Positions 1 to 7,990 of a stretch of 64,000 nt of DNA are shown here, piece by piece. A program made the translations under genes and the position numbers. Within the stretch, counting starts at the first letter, position 1, and every line of letters begins with the position of its first letter. This stretch comes from Marinobacter gudaonensis (GTDB lineage: Bacteria > Pseudomonadota > Gammaproteobacteria > Pseudomonadales > Oleiphilaceae). The notes under the pieces were generated by a model that was not told the origin of the DNA, ran no database searches, and saw nothing but the letters and a program-made list of their open reading frames with translations. The DNA is taken from assembly GCF_900115175.1 (NCBI RefSeq), contig NZ_FOYV01000001.1, forward strand, positions 2,666,001 through 2,730,000. Direction: 5' to 3'.

Positions 1-22
1 TGGGGCGTTTGCCGGGGTCGGG

Positions 23-652
23 CTAGAGGTCAATCACGATGGCCGGGTTTTCGGGCTGGAACCGGCCATTGCAACTGCTGGCATTTACGTACAGGCAGTC
101 ACCGATCCTGTGCTGGCCGTGGCCTTCGTGGATGTGACCAAACACATGCAGTTTCAGGGGAAGGTTGGCCACGCGTTCCGCCAGTGCTTCACATCCAGGA
201 TGAATACTGCCCGAGGGCGATTCGATCCGGTCGAGGATGCCCGCTGGCGGGCCATGGGTAATCAGAACGTCGGTGTCCTGCGGAATCTGCGCCCAGCGTT
301 CTGCAATGGCGTCGCCCCGCTCCCGGTTGAACGCCCAGTTGAAGAAAACCGGTGTCCAGGGGCTGCCCCAGAATCTCAGGCCCGCCACCTCCAGCGGGCT
401 GTCCTGCAGATAGTGGGCGTGGCGCACCCGTGCCCGTGCATCTGCCGGTTCATCCTGAAAACACCAGTCGTGGTTGCCGGCAATCAGGATCTTGTTCCGG
501 TGCGGCAGCTCGGAGAACCACTGGTCGAGGTCTTCCAGCTCTTCCAGTGTCCCCACCCCGAGGCAGTCACCGGCATGGATCAGCAGATCGCCGTCGGGTA
601 CCTGTATCTGGCGGTGCATGCTGTGTGTGTCGGAAATACAGACAATTCTCAT
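23..652 (-). CDS. Metallophosphoesterase (calcineurin-like)
   Basis: A 209-residue cytosolic protein of the calcineurin-like metallophosphoesterase superfamily, expected to hydrolyse phosphoester bonds with a two-metal centre. The ligand motifs are visible in order: D8-x-H10, G28-D29, G59-N60-H61-D62, H133 in an ITHGPP motif, and GHIH at 172-175. There is no signal peptide or membrane segment. The substrate cannot be read from sequence; relatives include short stand-alone phosphodiesterases of unknown substrate. It is divergent from the Nmad3-type gene, with 107 bases between the two starts, so the genes may share a promoter region. Family assignment is secure and substrate is open. Confidence 0.92.
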   Translation of the reverse strand: MRIVCISDTHSMHRQIQVPDGDLLIHAGDCLGVGTLEELEDLDQWFSELPHRNKILIAGNHDWCFQDEPADARARVRHAHYLQDSPLEVAGLRFWGSPWTPVFFNWAFNRERGDAIAERWAQIPQDTDVLITHGPPAGILDRIESPSGSIHPGCEALAERVANLPLKLHVFGHIHEGHGQHRIGDCLYVNASSCNGRFQPENPAIVIDL

Positions 653-720
653 GGTGCAGGCCGGCCCGGTGTGTGTTGATTGCGCATTGTTGTTGTTTCT
701 ACGATAGCATTGACCGCTGG

Positions 721-740
721 TTACATCCCCTTACATCCCC
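721..740. repeat. Tandem 10-bp direct repeat
   Basis: The decamer TTACATCCCC occurs twice back to back, 20 bases before the start of the Nmad3-type gene and inside the divergent intergenic region. It could be a regulator half-site pair or chance. No function is known. Confidence 0.5.
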
Positions 741-759
741 ACGCTTTTCGAGAGAGGCC

Positions 760-1632
760 ATGCGACTGATCCTGAGCCGGAAAGGCTTTGACTCATCCGC
801 CGGCGGTTGCCCCAATCCGGTTCTTCCAGATGGTTCCCTGTGCGTGTTGCCCATCCCGGACCAGGCCTCCCGGGTCCGATACCGGGACGTGATGTTTGAG
901 CAGCGCCGCCTGGACCGGCTGGTGCGGGATCTGACCGGCGGCCGCGTGCGGGGCGGTCATGGCGCTCACCTGGATCCGGACCTGATTGCTAGCGCTTACC
1001 CCCGGGCCGATGGCTGGCGTCCGGTACTCGGACAGACCGGCGCTGCTCAGGGACATCTCCGCAATCAGGGTGTCAGGGCCGGGGACCTGTTCCTGTTCTT
1101 CGGCGTTTTTCGCAACGCCGAGATCCATCAACGGCGGTGGCGTTTTGTGCCCGGGTCGCGACCGTTCCATGCTATCTGGGGTTGGCTGCATGTTGCCGAG
1201 GTGCACGCCGTGGACGAACTGCCGACCGGCGCACTGCCATGGGCAGACTACCATCCTCACCGCCACGGTCAGCCAGACCCTGGCAACACCCTCTACGTGT
1301 CGTCGTCTTCCTTTCAATGGTCGAATGGGACTGAGGCCCTGCCCGGCAGCGGGGTCTTTCCAGAACTGCAGGAGGCGCTGGTTCTGACGGATCCCGATAG
1401 TCGCCTGCCCACCCGCTGGCGACTGCCGTCCGGTTTCTTCCCGGGCGGCGACCGCCCGCCCCTGAGCTACCACAGCCGGGCCGACCGCTGGCAGCTGGCG
1501 CCGCCCTGGTGTTACCTGACCGCCGCCGCGCGGGGGCAGGAGTTTGTTCTCGACCTGGGCGCCTACCCGGACCTGACAGACTGGCTCACCGGCCTGCTCA
1601 GAACTGGCCGTGGCGGCCAGCACCCTCGGTGA
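760..1632 (+). CDS. Nmad3-type (nucleotide modification associated domain 3) protein
   Basis: A 290-residue protein whose N-terminus (SRKGFDSSAGG, then LPDGSLCVLPIPD) matches the conserved opening of the Nmad3 family as I recall it. That family was named because members occur beside phage and bacterial genes for hypermodified DNA bases. No biochemical activity is established for it. The start at 760 is chosen because the family signature begins there and GAGAGAGG lies just upstream; the frame is open further upstream but that part does not look coding. The gene converges on the crotonase gene and the two 3' ends overlap by 35 bases. No other DNA-modification gene is visible nearby, so a modification role here is only inferred from family membership. 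Confidence 0.78.
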   Translation: MRLILSRKGFDSSAGGCPNPVLPDGSLCVLPIPDQASRVRYRDVMFEQRRLDRLVRDLTGGRVRGGHGAHLDPDLIASAYPRADGWRPVLGQTGAAQGHLRNQGVRAGDLFLFFGVFRNAEIHQRRWRFVPGSRPFHAIWGWLHVAEVHAVDELPTGALPWADYHPHRHGQPDPGNTLYVSSSSFQWSNGTEALPGSGVFPELQEALVLTDPDSRLPTRWRLPSGFFPGGDRPPLSYHSRADRWQLAPPWCYLTAAARGQEFVLDLGAYPDLTDWLTGLLRTGRGGQHPR

Positions 1633-2374
1633 ATCGGCGAGCGCCGCTCAGAGCTTCCTCGAGCACCACCGGGTAGCCGCCGGCGCCTTCGGCTTCCAGG
1701 GCCTTCCGGGTGTCGAGATCCCACTGGCGCATGGCCGACGCCCGATCTGCCCGCAGGCATCGCTGCGGGAATCCGGCGATGCTGGCTGCCAGTTCACGGG
1801 CAGCCTCCAGGGCCGAGCCGTCGGGTACCACCCGATTGGCCAGCCCCATGGCGAGCGCTTCGTCCGCCTGCACTGGCCGACCGGTCAGGATCATGTCCAT
1901 GGCCCGACCGTGGCCGATAATGCGAGGCAGGCGAACGGTGCCGCCGTCGATCAGGGGCACGCCCCAGCGGCGGCAGAACACGCCAAACACTGCCGACGTC
2001 TCTGCGATTCGCAGGTCGCACATCAGGGCCAGTTCCAGCCCGCCGGCGACGGCGTAACCCGAAATGGCAGCGATCACTGGCTTGGAAAACTGCATGCGGG
2101 TCGGCCCCATGGGACCATGGTCCGTGCCGTGTGGATCTACCCGGTTGCGTCGCTCCGCATCGCCGATGGCTTCCAGATCGGCTCCGGAACAGAAGTGGCC
2201 TCCGGCGCCACAGAGGATGGCGACCTTCAACGTGTCATTAGTCTCGAACTCGGTGAAAGCCAGTCGCAAGGCGTCGGCGGTTGGGCCGTCCACGGCGTTG
2301 CGCCGGTCGGGTCGGTTCAGGGTGATGATGTAAATGCCGTCGTCAGCGTGGGTGACAATCGTGGGTTCGTTCAT
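1598..2374 (-). CDS. Crotonase / enoyl-CoA hydratase-isomerase family protein
   Basis: A 258-residue crotonase-fold protein expected to act on an acyl-CoA thioester in the cytosol. The two oxyanion-hole segments are visible: GGHFCSGADL at about 59-68 and GYAVAGGLELALMCD at about 107-121. The glutamate of GGLELAL corresponds to the first catalytic Glu of enoyl-CoA hydratase. The second catalytic Glu (in the FGxPE motif of true hydratases) is not present: the sequence there reads FGVFCRRWGVP. A classical hydratase reaction is therefore doubtful, and an isomerase, hydrolase or other crotonase chemistry is possible. It overlaps the convergent Nmad3-type gene at its 3' end and is divergent from the methyltransferase. 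Confidence 0.9.
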   Translation of the reverse strand: MNEPTIVTHADDGIYIITLNRPDRRNAVDGPTADALRLAFTEFETNDTLKVAILCGAGGHFCSGADLEAIGDAERRNRVDPHGTDHGPMGPTRMQFSKPVIAAISGYAVAGGLELALMCDLRIAETSAVFGVFCRRWGVPLIDGGTVRLPRIIGHGRAMDMILTGRPVQADEALAMGLANRVVPDGSALEAARELAASIAGFPQRCLRADRASAMRQWDLDTRKALEAEGAGGYPVVLEEALSGARRFTEGAGRHGQF

Positions 2375-2487
2375 TGCCAGATCCTGATCTTGGTTTTTCC
2401 TGTGGTTATTCGCCTAGAATAGTAGAGCCTGAGGTCGCCAGACCAACGAATTCAATGATCCCAGCCCCGCCCCCGAGGAGATTTACC

Positions 2488-3249
2488 GTGCAGCAGAGCG
2501 ACTTCTATGAGAAAGACACGGCACTGGCCCAGTACCTTGAGTTCCACTTCGGTGAGCGCTGGCACGGCGAGGCCAATTTTCCCAAGGCGCTGGCCGACGC
2601 AGCCCTGTCGGTCATGGACGGCCGTCCTCTTGAGCGGGCGCTGGACATTGGCTGCGCCTGCGGCCGGACCAGCTTCGAGCTGGCCCGGCATTTCCGACAC
2701 GTGGATGGCATCGATTATTCCAGTGTGTTCGTGGAAAAGTGCCGGGAAGTGGCGCGGGACAGGGAGGTGCGCTACGCCCGGCCGGAGGAGGGGGAGTTGG
2801 TCAGTTACCAGCACCGCACCCTTGCGTCCCTGGGGCTGGAGGCGAGCGCTGACCGGGTGGCGTTTCATCAGGGCGACGCCTGCGATCTGAAGCCGGAGTT
2901 CAACGGCTACGATCTGGTGCTGGCGGGCAACCTGATCGACCGGCTCTACCAGCCGTCGCTGTTCCTGGAATCCATCCACGAACGGATCAACGAGTTGGGC
3001 CTGCTAGTGATTGCTTCACCCTACACCTGGCTTGAGGAGTACACGCCGAAGGAGCACTGGGTGGGCGGTTTCCTGCAAGATGGCGAGGAAGTGTCCACGT
3101 TTGATGGTTTGAAAGCCATGCTGGCGCCAAATTTCCGGCTGTTGTTCGAGCCCTGGAGCCTGCCGTTTGTCATCCGCGAGACCCGCAACAAGTTCCAGCA
3201 CAGCTTCTCCGAGCTGACCGTCTGGGAAAAGCTGAGCGACCGGAACTGA
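2488..3249 (+). CDS. Putative 4-mercaptohistidine N1-methyltransferase (OvoA C-terminal-like)
   Basis: A 253-residue SAM-dependent methyltransferase resembling the C-terminal domain of OvoA, which methylates 4-mercaptohistidine to ovothiol A. Motif I is clear (LDIGCACGRTSFEL), followed by GIDYSS, an acidic DAC motif, and a C-terminal run with TPKEHWVGGFLQDGE and FVIRETRNKFQHSFSELTVW-type residues that I associate with this family. The start is placed at the GTG at 2488 because GAGGAG sits 7 bases upstream; ATGs at 2374 and 2455 in the same frame lack a ribosome-binding site, and the first coincides with the divergent crotonase start. No OvoA sulfoxide-synthase domain is encoded in the window, so ovothiol production needs that gene elsewhere. 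Confidence 0.8.
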   Translation: MQQSDFYEKDTALAQYLEFHFGERWHGEANFPKALADAALSVMDGRPLERALDIGCACGRTSFELARHFRHVDGIDYSSVFVEKCREVARDREVRYARPEEGELVSYQHRTLASLGLEASADRVAFHQGDACDLKPEFNGYDLVLAGNLIDRLYQPSLFLESIHERINELGLLVIASPYTWLEEYTPKEHWVGGFLQDGEEVSTFDGLKAMLAPNFRLLFEPWSLPFVIRETRNKFQHSFSELTVWEKLSDRN

Positions 3250-3262
3250 GGCCCATCCGGAA

Positions 3263-4000
3263 CTATTTCATTTCAAAGCCGCATTTGCGCAGGAATTCAC
3301 GCATGTGCGGTCGCAGTTTGGCGGTGAACAACGGCTTGAGCTGTTCCGACCAGGTTGTGTCCTTGTTGCCGCCGGTGCGGAGCCGGTAGTACTCGTTCAT
3401 GGTCCGGTCGAATCCCGCCACCAGTTCCTCGTCCCGGGTATCGGCGTAATAGTCCTGCCGGAGGATGGCTTCCACAGGTAAACGGGGCTTTATCTCCGGT
3501 GTCTGGTCCGGGTAGCCGAGGCACATGCCGAACACCGGGTACACGTGCTCCGGTAACTTCAGAATCTCGCTGACCTCGGCCGGGTTGTTTCGGATGCCGC
3601 CGATATAGCACAGGCCAAGGCCCTCAGACTCGGCTGCGATGGCCACGTTCTGTGCCATCAGGCTGGCGTCGATGGTGGCCACCAGTAACTGTTCGGTCAT
3701 GCCCCGGGTCACCTCGGCCCCGGCGCGCTCGGCGGCGTCAGTGGACCGGCGCATGTCGGCGCAGAACACCAGAAAATCCGCGCATTCGGCAATGTAGTCC
3801 TGGCCACCGGCCAGCTCAGCGATTCTCCGGCGGTTGTCCGGATCAATCACGTGGATCACGGAGTAAGCCTGCACATGATTGGAGCTGGCGGCGCACTGAC
3901 CGGCCCGGATCAGTTCTCGCAGCAGCTCCGGGGGAATTTTCTGGTCGGTGAATTTACGGATCGAGCGGTGGGATTTGAGCAGTTCGATGGTTGGATTCAT
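3263..4000 (-). CDS. nfsA: NfsA-like flavin nitroreductase
   Basis: A protein of about 245 residues of the NfsA/Frp branch of FMN nitroreductases, which use NADPH to reduce nitroaromatics, quinones and similar acceptors. The N-terminal FMN-binding signature SHRSIRKF is followed by SSNHVQAYSVI and, in the middle, a GLGLCYIGGIRNNP segment typical of this branch. The start at 4000 (MNPTIELLKS) is preferred over an upstream ATG at 4051 because family homology begins there and AGGTGA lies upstream. It converges on the methyltransferase with a 13-base gap and is divergent from the diguanylate cyclase. The physiological substrate is unknown. Confidence 0.9.
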   Translation of the reverse strand: MNPTIELLKSHRSIRKFTDQKIPPELLRELIRAGQCAASSNHVQAYSVIHVIDPDNRRRIAELAGGQDYIAECADFLVFCADMRRSTDAAERAGAEVTRGMTEQLLVATIDASLMAQNVAIAAESEGLGLCYIGGIRNNPAEVSEILKLPEHVYPVFGMCLGYPDQTPEIKPRLPVEAILRQDYYADTRDEELVAGFDRTMNEYYRLRTGGNKDTTWSEQLKPLFTAKLRPHMREFLRKCGFEMK

Positions 4001-4123
4001 GGGGTTTCGAGTCACCTTCGTGGAATGCGTGATGTCTGTCACAAATATCATACCAAACGCTACAGTTCAGGGGCGCAAGCGGCGGGCCGGGGCTGATAGT
4101 CTGCTGGTAATGATAACTCCTGC

Positions 4124-5332
4124 ATGGACTGCCCCACCGCCATGAGCCTGACGATGCACCTGCCAACCTTGCTGGTCACCTCGGTCATGATCAACCTGCT
4201 GATCGGTGGCATGCTTTGGGCCATGTATCACCTGCGGCATCGGGAACGCTGTTTCCTGTACTGGGCCGTCGCCTGTCTGACCTTTGTCGCGGGCACCGCA
4301 ATCGCGGTCGCGGAGCGCCTGACCGATTTGCCGGTCGGTACTACGTTTGTCACCCATCTCCTGCTGGGCCTCTCTCCGATGCTGCTGTTAGCGGGTATCC
4401 ACCTGCTTATGGATCTGCCCCCGGCGGGAACACGTGGTTCGGCCCGGATCCTGTACGTAGCCTCTGTGATCTACCTTTTGGGCCTGGCGGCGGGCGCTGG
4501 CTTTGACCCTCACGTTCCGCGGTTTCTGACTGCCTTGTATTCAGCGCTCCTGTTCAGCTTGGCGATATACCGTCTGGGCGCCATTGAACGCAAGCCCCGC
4601 CTGCCCCTCGCAATCCTGCAAACGCTTTTTGCCATTCACGGTACCCTGATGATGGCCCAGGTGCTGGTGATCGGGTTAGCCCCGGTACTTGGCGGACAAC
4701 TGGACGTGGAAACCCTGCTCAAGCTCATCCTCGTCAACCACCTGCTGCTGGTGAGTGCAACGGCCATGGCACTGCCGTTACTGGCGTTTACCCGTGCCGA
4801 GCAGATTCTGGTGGCGCTGGCAGAGCAGGACGGACTGACCCAGCTTCTGAACCGCCGCGCCTTTTACCGGGAGGGAGAGCTGGCCTTCAACAAGGCCCGA
4901 AAAGCGGGCAACCTGATCACCGTGTTGATGATCGATCTTGATCATTTCAAACAGATCAATGACCGTTGGGGACACGCGGTCGGCGATGAATCGCTGCGAA
5001 CCGTGGCCGACCTTCTGACGGCGGAGTTGAGGGATGATGACGTCATCGGACGGGTCGGAGGTGAGGAGTTTGCCGCCGTGCTGCGCAACAACAGCCGCGA
5101 GGCGGTCGAGGCCGTGGCCGCTCGCCTGCTGCAGCGGATTGCAGAGACGGGGCGCGAAATCAATAACGTGCCGGTGCATCTGTCGGCCAGCATCGGAGGC
5201 GCCACTCTCGGGCCCGAGCACGGTCGCTTCCAGGATGTGCTGGCAAGTGCCGACCGGGCGCTGTACCGTGCCAAGCAAAATGGCCGCAATCGTGCCGAAT
5301 TCGTTGCCTCACCGATGGGTGCCAGGGCCTGA
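4124..5332 (+). CDS. Membrane diguanylate cyclase (GGDEF)
   Basis: A 402-residue inner-membrane diguanylate cyclase that should make c-di-GMP from two GTP. Residues about 10-230 hold six to seven hydrophobic segments of no named sensor family that I recognise. The GGDEF domain occupies about 235-395. The active-site motif reads GGEEF and is preceded by RDDD exactly five residues upstream, which is the RxxD inhibitory I-site, so product inhibition is expected. No EAL domain follows. An alternative start at 4142 is possible because neither ATG has a good ribosome-binding site. It stands alone, and the next gene runs in the opposite direction. Confidence 0.93.
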   Translation: MDCPTAMSLTMHLPTLLVTSVMINLLIGGMLWAMYHLRHRERCFLYWAVACLTFVAGTAIAVAERLTDLPVGTTFVTHLLLGLSPMLLLAGIHLLMDLPPAGTRGSARILYVASVIYLLGLAAGAGFDPHVPRFLTALYSALLFSLAIYRLGAIERKPRLPLAILQTLFAIHGTLMMAQVLVIGLAPVLGGQLDVETLLKLILVNHLLLVSATAMALPLLAFTRAEQILVALAEQDGLTQLLNRRAFYREGELAFNKARKAGNLITVLMIDLDHFKQINDRWGHAVGDESLRTVADLLTAELRDDDVIGRVGGEEFAAVLRNNSREAVEAVAARLLQRIAETGREINNVPVHLSASIGGATLGPEHGRFQDVLASADRALYRAKQNGRNRAEFVASPMGARA

Positions 5333-5366
5333 GATCAAAGCGCTTTCAACCGCACGGCGAGCGCAC

Positions 5367-5687
5367 TCAGAAGCCCGCGTCCTCTTCCAGCCGGTTGCGC
5401 TCCAGATACTGGGTCAGCCCTGCATTGAGCAGCGCCAGAACCAGGAACAGCAGGATACCCTTGGGAACCAGGGCATGAATCTCGGGATTGGGAGCGGTGG
5501 AAGCCGTCACCAGGATCAGCCCGAGGATATTGCGGGCCAGGCGCAAGGTCAGGATGGCGCACAGGCAGCCGGAGCGGAAGGCAGAGTCTGCCCCCTTCAG
5601 AAGCCGATTGAACGCCGGCATCAGGTGCACGGAGTTCAGTAGCAGTATGGAAAAGATCAGTAGCTGTAAAACGCTGTAAATGGTCAT
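5367..5687 (-). CDS. Small hypothetical membrane protein
   Basis: A 106-residue protein with three hydrophobic stretches: about 5-22, 42-62 and 72-92. I do not recognise a family. It converges on the diguanylate cyclase with a 34-base gap. The ribosome-binding site is weak, so the call rests on the regular membrane-protein pattern and on the lack of a better reading of this stretch. The function is unknown. Confidence 0.6.
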   Translation of the reverse strand: MTIYSVLQLLIFSILLLNSVHLMPAFNRLLKGADSAFRSGCLCAILTLRLARNILGLILVTASTAPNPEIHALVPKGILLFLVLALLNAGLTQYLERNRLEEDAGF

Positions 5688-5845
5688 AAGCAGAGACTTG
5701 TACGTAACACTGCGGCGATAAAAGTGGCGAAATTATCTCCGATCTGACCCGCTTTTTCCAGATTGACGCTTGACGCGCCCGGGCGTGCGAACCGCAGACA
5801 TCGTGCTAACCTTCTGAAGACTCAGGTTAAAGGGAGGGTGAGTGG

Positions 5846-6484
5846 ATGGAATACGTCGCTCCGATCAGCAGCGCGGTCATGGCCCTGGTCTGGATTGTTT
5901 ACTTCCAGCTGTTTTTTCTGCAGTACAAACGAAACAACCGGCCCTACCTGGTGATTCACCACGCCCAGAATGAGAATCCCGACGCCCTGTGTCTGCTGGT
6001 GAACATGGGCAAGGAAACCGTGCATGTCCAGTGTGTGCAGGCCGTGCTTCATACCCGGGCCGGTGAAGAAAAGACCATGACCGTCACCGAGTACCGGCGG
6101 GTAAGCGCCGACGACGTCAACGTGCATCAGGTGTTACGTCAGGGCCCTTTGCAGCCGGGCGGCTATCTGGTGCTGGGATCGTTTCGCAACATCATCCTGG
6201 GGCGCCGGAGCGAAGACAGCGACAGCGATTACCTGTTCGAGGATATCACCGATGTGGAACTGGGGGCGGCGGTGATTCATGGCCCCAGCAAGTATCCGGT
6301 GGGTGTGCGTCGAAGCTTCACGCTGCGCCATGAAGGCGGCCCGGAAATCTTCCCCCACAACATTCACAGCGAACAGTTGATCCGTCGGCGGGACCGCCAC
6401 CAAGTACGGCACTGGATCGAACAGGAGCTTCAGCCAGAGCGGCGCGGACGCTCGGAATCGGACAGTTCTGATCAATCGCAATAA
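5846..6484 (+). CDS. Hypothetical membrane-anchored protein
   Basis: A 212-residue protein with one N-terminal hydrophobic segment (about 8-28) followed by KRNNRP, predicting a single-pass anchor with the soluble part in the cytosol. The body is rich in beta-type residues around 35-160, and the tail (about 180-212) is highly charged, ending in a Ser/Asp-rich run. GGGAGG lies upstream of the start. I do not recognise the family; proteins with this architecture occur in Marinobacter and Halomonas relatives without assigned function. It is divergent from the small membrane protein, with a 158-base intergenic region. Confidence 0.75.
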   Translation: MEYVAPISSAVMALVWIVYFQLFFLQYKRNNRPYLVIHHAQNENPDALCLLVNMGKETVHVQCVQAVLHTRAGEEKTMTVTEYRRVSADDVNVHQVLRQGPLQPGGYLVLGSFRNIILGRRSEDSDSDYLFEDITDVELGAAVIHGPSKYPVGVRRSFTLRHEGGPEIFPHNIHSEQLIRRRDRHQVRHWIEQELQPERRGRSESDSSDQSQ

Positions 6485-6716
6485 TGGACTTTCCCACTCG
6501 GGCCTGCGGATTCAGGAAGTCGACAAAACTGGAGAGCCGAGTTTCCACTATCTTCCCCAGTCTCTGTGCGCAGCGAAAGTGTGGGAACCAGTCGTGGTTT
6601 GCCACGATAAACCGGCCTGAATCCGCTGTGGCCCGTTCGCATGGGTTGTTTTTGTCGTTTGCCCTCCCAAGTATGGAGATGTAGTCAATTCACCGACTCC
6701 TTCAGGGAGGGTAGTT

Positions 6717-7004
6717 ATGTCATTGAAAGACGAACTGATCAGAAAAGCCGAAGCGCAGCTGGAAGAGTGGGAAAAGCAGGCCGATTCCCTGAAAGCCAAC
6801 GCCAAGGCGAAAGAGGCCGAAGCGGAAAATGAAAAGGCCAGCGCGGATATTCAGGAGAGTGCGTCCGACGCCCTGCGCTCGGTCGAGGGAAAAATCTCCG
6901 AAGGCCGCAAAAAGCTGGATGAACTCAAGAAAAGCGGTGAAGACAACATAGAGTCGGTCCGCAAGCAGTTGTCTGATCTGATCGGGCCGGATAAAGATCG
7001 CTAA
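6717..7004 (+). CDS. Small charged alpha-helical (coiled-coil) protein
   Basis: A 95-residue, almost entirely helical protein rich in Lys, Glu and Ala, with heptad-like spacing over about residues 3-90 and no cysteine. AGGGAGGG lies 6 bases before the ATG, supporting expression. It resembles small cytosolic coiled-coil or LEA-like stress proteins only in composition, so no function is assigned. Its last 4 bases overlap the end of the convergent tsaC gene. The 232 bases upstream (6485-6716) hold no gene; they presumably carry its promoter, though I see no strong match. Confidence 0.75.
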   Translation: MSLKDELIRKAEAQLEEWEKQADSLKANAKAKEAEAENEKASADIQESASDALRSVEGKISEGRKKLDELKKSGEDNIESVRKQLSDLIGPDKDR

Positions 7005-7990
7005 TCATTCTCTTCAGTGCAGGCCCGCGCAAGCCTGTCGAGTACTGCCAACCACTGGCTCTGCGCGGGTGGAAGCTCGATGACAATCCGGTCGACGTTG
7101 GCCCGGTCCATTGCATGCATCGCGGTGTAGAGCATGCGGGCATAGTCTTTCGGATCAGCGCCGAGCCGGATGGCTTCTGACGCACCGTCTCCCGGTGCGG
7201 TTTGCCACCAGATCGCACCGGTTCGGCCTCCGAGCGCTGCAAATTCCTGCAGACTGTCAGCAAAACGTTCGGTGGCTACGCCAACGGTAGGCGTCACCGG
7301 CTGGTAGTGCCGTTTGACGCTGCCCGGCACGGCCTGGCTGGCGCTCTTGCCCGGCGCGAGCGTGATGCCCAGGCATTGTTCTATATCACTCTGTGAGATC
7401 TGTCCGGGCCGGGCAATAACCGGCGTGTCGCCGGTCAGGTCGATGATGGTGGACTCGATACCGACGGAACAGTCGCCGCCATCCAGCACCGCCGCGATCT
7501 TTCCGGCCAGACCAGCGAGCACGTGGTCCGCGGAGGTCGGGCTGATCCTGCCATAGGGATTGGCGGAGGGGGCAACGAGATCCCGGCCCAGCCGTTCCAT
7601 GGTTGCCAGCGTTGCCGGATGGGCCGGCATCCTGACCGCCACACCTGGATTGCCGCCGGTAATGAAGTCGCTGACGCCGCGCCGCTTCGGCAGCAATAAA
7701 GTGAGCGGCCCGGGCCAGAAAGCCTCCATCAGCCGAATGGCGTTGTCTGGCAGGTGCTCGACCCATAACCTGATCCGTTCCGGCGCCGGAACATGCACGA
7801 TCAGTGGGTGCCCGATGGGCCGCTGCTTGGCTTCGAAGACCTTTCGCACCGCCTGTTCGTTGCTGGCATCGGCGGCGAGGCCGTACACCGTTTCGGTCGG
7901 CATCGCCACCAGGTGCCCGTCGCGGAGCAGGCTGGCGGCTTGGTCCAGGTCCTCGGGGCGTGCTGCATCCAGCGTGAGGGTGTCAGGCAT
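7001..7990 (-). CDS. tsaC: L-threonylcarbamoyladenylate synthase, long Sua5 type
   Basis: A 329-residue enzyme that condenses L-threonine, bicarbonate and ATP to threonylcarbamoyl-AMP, the first step of t6A formation at position 37 of ANN-decoding tRNAs. The YrdC domain fills about 10-200, with the characteristic PTETVYGLAADA motif at 31-42, KQRPIGHPLIVH and SANPYGRISPTS. A C-terminal Sua5 domain follows (about 215-325), so this is the long Sua5 form rather than the short E. coli TsaC. Its start lies 8 bases inside the 3' end of dabA, so it is translationally linked to an inorganic carbon transporter. Because bicarbonate is one of its substrates, that linkage may be functional. Confidence 0.95.
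   Translation of the reverse strand: MPDTLTLDAARPEDLDQAASLLRDGHLVAMPTETVYGLAADASNEQAVRKVFEAKQRPIGHPLIVHVPAPERIRLWVEHLPDNAIRLMEAFWPGPLTLLLPKRRGVSDFITGGNPGVAVRMPAHPATLATMERLGRDLVAPSANPYGRISPTSADHVLAGLAGKIAAVLDGGDCSVGIESTIIDLTGDTPVIARPGQISQSDIEQCLGITLAPGKSASQAVPGSVKRHYQPVTPTVGVATERFADSLQEFAALGGRTGAIWWQTAPGDGASEAIRLGADPKDYARMLYTAMHAMDRANVDRIVIELPPAQSQWLAVLDRLARACTEEND

Noticed and set aside
110..679. Long open frame on the plus strand opposite the metallophosphoesterase gene
   Set aside because: It is the complement of a gene with all catalytic motifs, and its translation has no recognisable family pattern.
352..759. Upstream extension of the Nmad3-type frame
   Set aside because: The extension overlaps the divergent metallophosphoesterase gene, is Arg/Pro/Gly-rich shadow-like sequence, and family homology begins at 760.
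1610..2422. 270-codon plus-strand frame opposite the crotonase gene
   Set aside because: Antisense to a clear crotonase; no conserved pattern in translation.
6485..6716. Small gene or RNA in the 232-base gap before the coiled-coil protein
   Set aside because: No frame with a ribosome-binding site, no cloverleaf and no clear terminator pair was seen.
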